NCBI RefSeq assembly: GCF_964340395.1
Contig: NC_135564.1
Span: 10,255,391 to 10,319,390 of the forward strand
Reading direction: 5' to 3'
DNA: 64,000 nt
Origin: Glandiceps talaboti
Taxonomy: Eukaryota; Hemichordata; Enteropneusta; Spengelidae
Part shown: in pieces, positions 63,061-64,000 of the stretch
Layout of the letters: each line of letters starts with the position of its first letter
Position numbering within the stretch: position 1 is the first letter of the stretch
Notes under the pieces: generated by a model
Database searches by the model: none
Told to the model about the DNA's origin: nothing
Seen by the model: only the letters and a program-made list of their open reading frames with translations
Position numbers and translations under genes: made by a program

Positions 63061-63390
63061 TGCATCAGATAAAAGGGAAACACCACTCCAAGAAATAGAT
63101 GTATTTTCACAAACTTTGCGATCTGGAGAGTCATTTCATGATTTCACATCACATAAATTTTGCATGATTGCCAAGAAACACCAAATTGAAACTCTATTTC
63201 ACCTCTATTGTTCTCATACTGGTCTACCATTGCATCATGGGACTTAGCAGACAAACATATTTATTAGATACATCATGAATATTCATGACTATCTAGGCAT
63301 CATGAATATTGAACGTACATCTAATAAACATGAATTTAGGAAAATACATGTATTTCCTGGAGTGGCGTTCACCTTTAACATCTGATGTAT
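63061..63390. mobile_element. Inverted-repeat MITE (about 330 bp)
   Basis: Imperfect inverted ends of about 50 bp lie at 63061-63108 and 63340-63390. They share CATCAGAT, CCACTCCA and GTATTTTC. The interior contains ATGAATATTCATGA palindromes. There is no coding capacity. Confidence 0.6.
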
Positions 63391-64000
63391 TAGGTTGGCT
63401 GGTCATTCGACTCAATATTACTGCTCAAACCATCCTGTGTATTGTATGTTTACATTTTTGGTATTGATCGCCATCCCAAAGTTTGGGAATCATAAAGAAA
63501 ACAGAATATATACATTCTGGATATAAAATATCGACACTGGAACTTACAGAAAGAAAGAAACTCACCACAAGAGAAAATCTCAACTTATTGAAATGATTGT
63601 ACATCTTTAATAACTTCTCTCAGTCTTCCTTCTTTAGTCTAACTTGAACACAGTGTTCTTGTTTAAGGGCAGTAAGTAGGTAAAATATTTTCTTCATATT
63701 TTAAAAGGGTTCCTCACCAATATTATGGTATGTATGTATGTTTTATCTACATAATTTCCCCATGCTGTGAAATATACATTTGAAGGTGAGATGACAAGAG
63801 CTCTCACTTCTTTCAAGATAAAAGTACTTACTCCTTGCACAAAGTAATTATGTTACATTTTTGAAATGTAAAACTTGCAGATAGCTCAATATTATTACCA
63901 GATATTTGTTATTATATATACTTTGACTCTTTTGAGTATTATCACATTCAAAACGTCATTTGAAATGACTTCCACTAGCTGCCCAGCTACGATTGGCAGT

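Larger units (their letters stand above)
59070..64000. other. Intergenic region downstream of LRRC71
   Basis: No convincing exons were seen; one weak minus-strand candidate is at 62128-62191. It contains a 23-bp G run and three inverted-repeat elements. CpG frequency begins to recover around 60.7 kb. Confidence 0.55.

Overview
This is eukaryotic, almost certainly invertebrate-animal, DNA. It is AT-rich, with long introns, canonical GT-AG splice sites, very abundant tetranucleotide microsatellites ((ACAG)n, (ACAT)n), many short inverted-repeat transposons, and one strongly CpG-depleted block that coincides with the gene. I cannot assign a phylum from sequence alone. A marine invertebrate such as a cephalochordate, hemichordate or lophotrochozoan would fit.

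One protein-coding gene can be reconstructed with confidence, on the + strand: LRRC71 (leucine-rich repeat-containing protein 71). Fifteen coding exons run from 35497 to 58697. All exon phases agree and they join into one 584-residue reading frame. The layout is a charged/proline-rich N-terminus, a ribonuclease-inhibitor-type LRR block (exons 3-7), a long Lys/Glu/Gly-rich linker (exons 8-12) split by an 11.3-kb intron, and a second small LRR block at the C-terminus (exons 13-15). A polyadenylation signal follows at 59037. A Ser/Thr-rich candidate first exon at 17072-17145 would join exon 1 in frame across an 18-kb intron. However, the CpG-depleted (probably methylated) gene body starts only near 30.4 kb, so the true 5' end is unresolved.

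Region by region: 1-17 kb is intergenic, with microsatellites, degenerate tandem arrays and a tRNA-derived SINE (14.37-14.57 kb). 17-30 kb is CpG-normal, with no supported exons other than the 17.1-kb candidate. 30.4-59 kb is the CpG-poor LRRC71 unit; its introns hold several DNA-transposon MITEs (hAT-like, mariner-like, pogo-like), two minisatellites, and Penelope-type sequence near 33.7 and 53.7 kb containing hammerhead-ribozyme-like motifs. 59-64 kb is intergenic, with three more inverted-repeat elements, one flanked by a perfect 9-bp target-site duplication.

No bacterial operon, CRISPR array or virus was seen. The most interesting items are the two minus-strand hammerhead-like motifs with covarying stem I, the sharp CpG boundary upstream of LRRC71, and the 516-bp element whose terminal repeats each fold into a hairpin.
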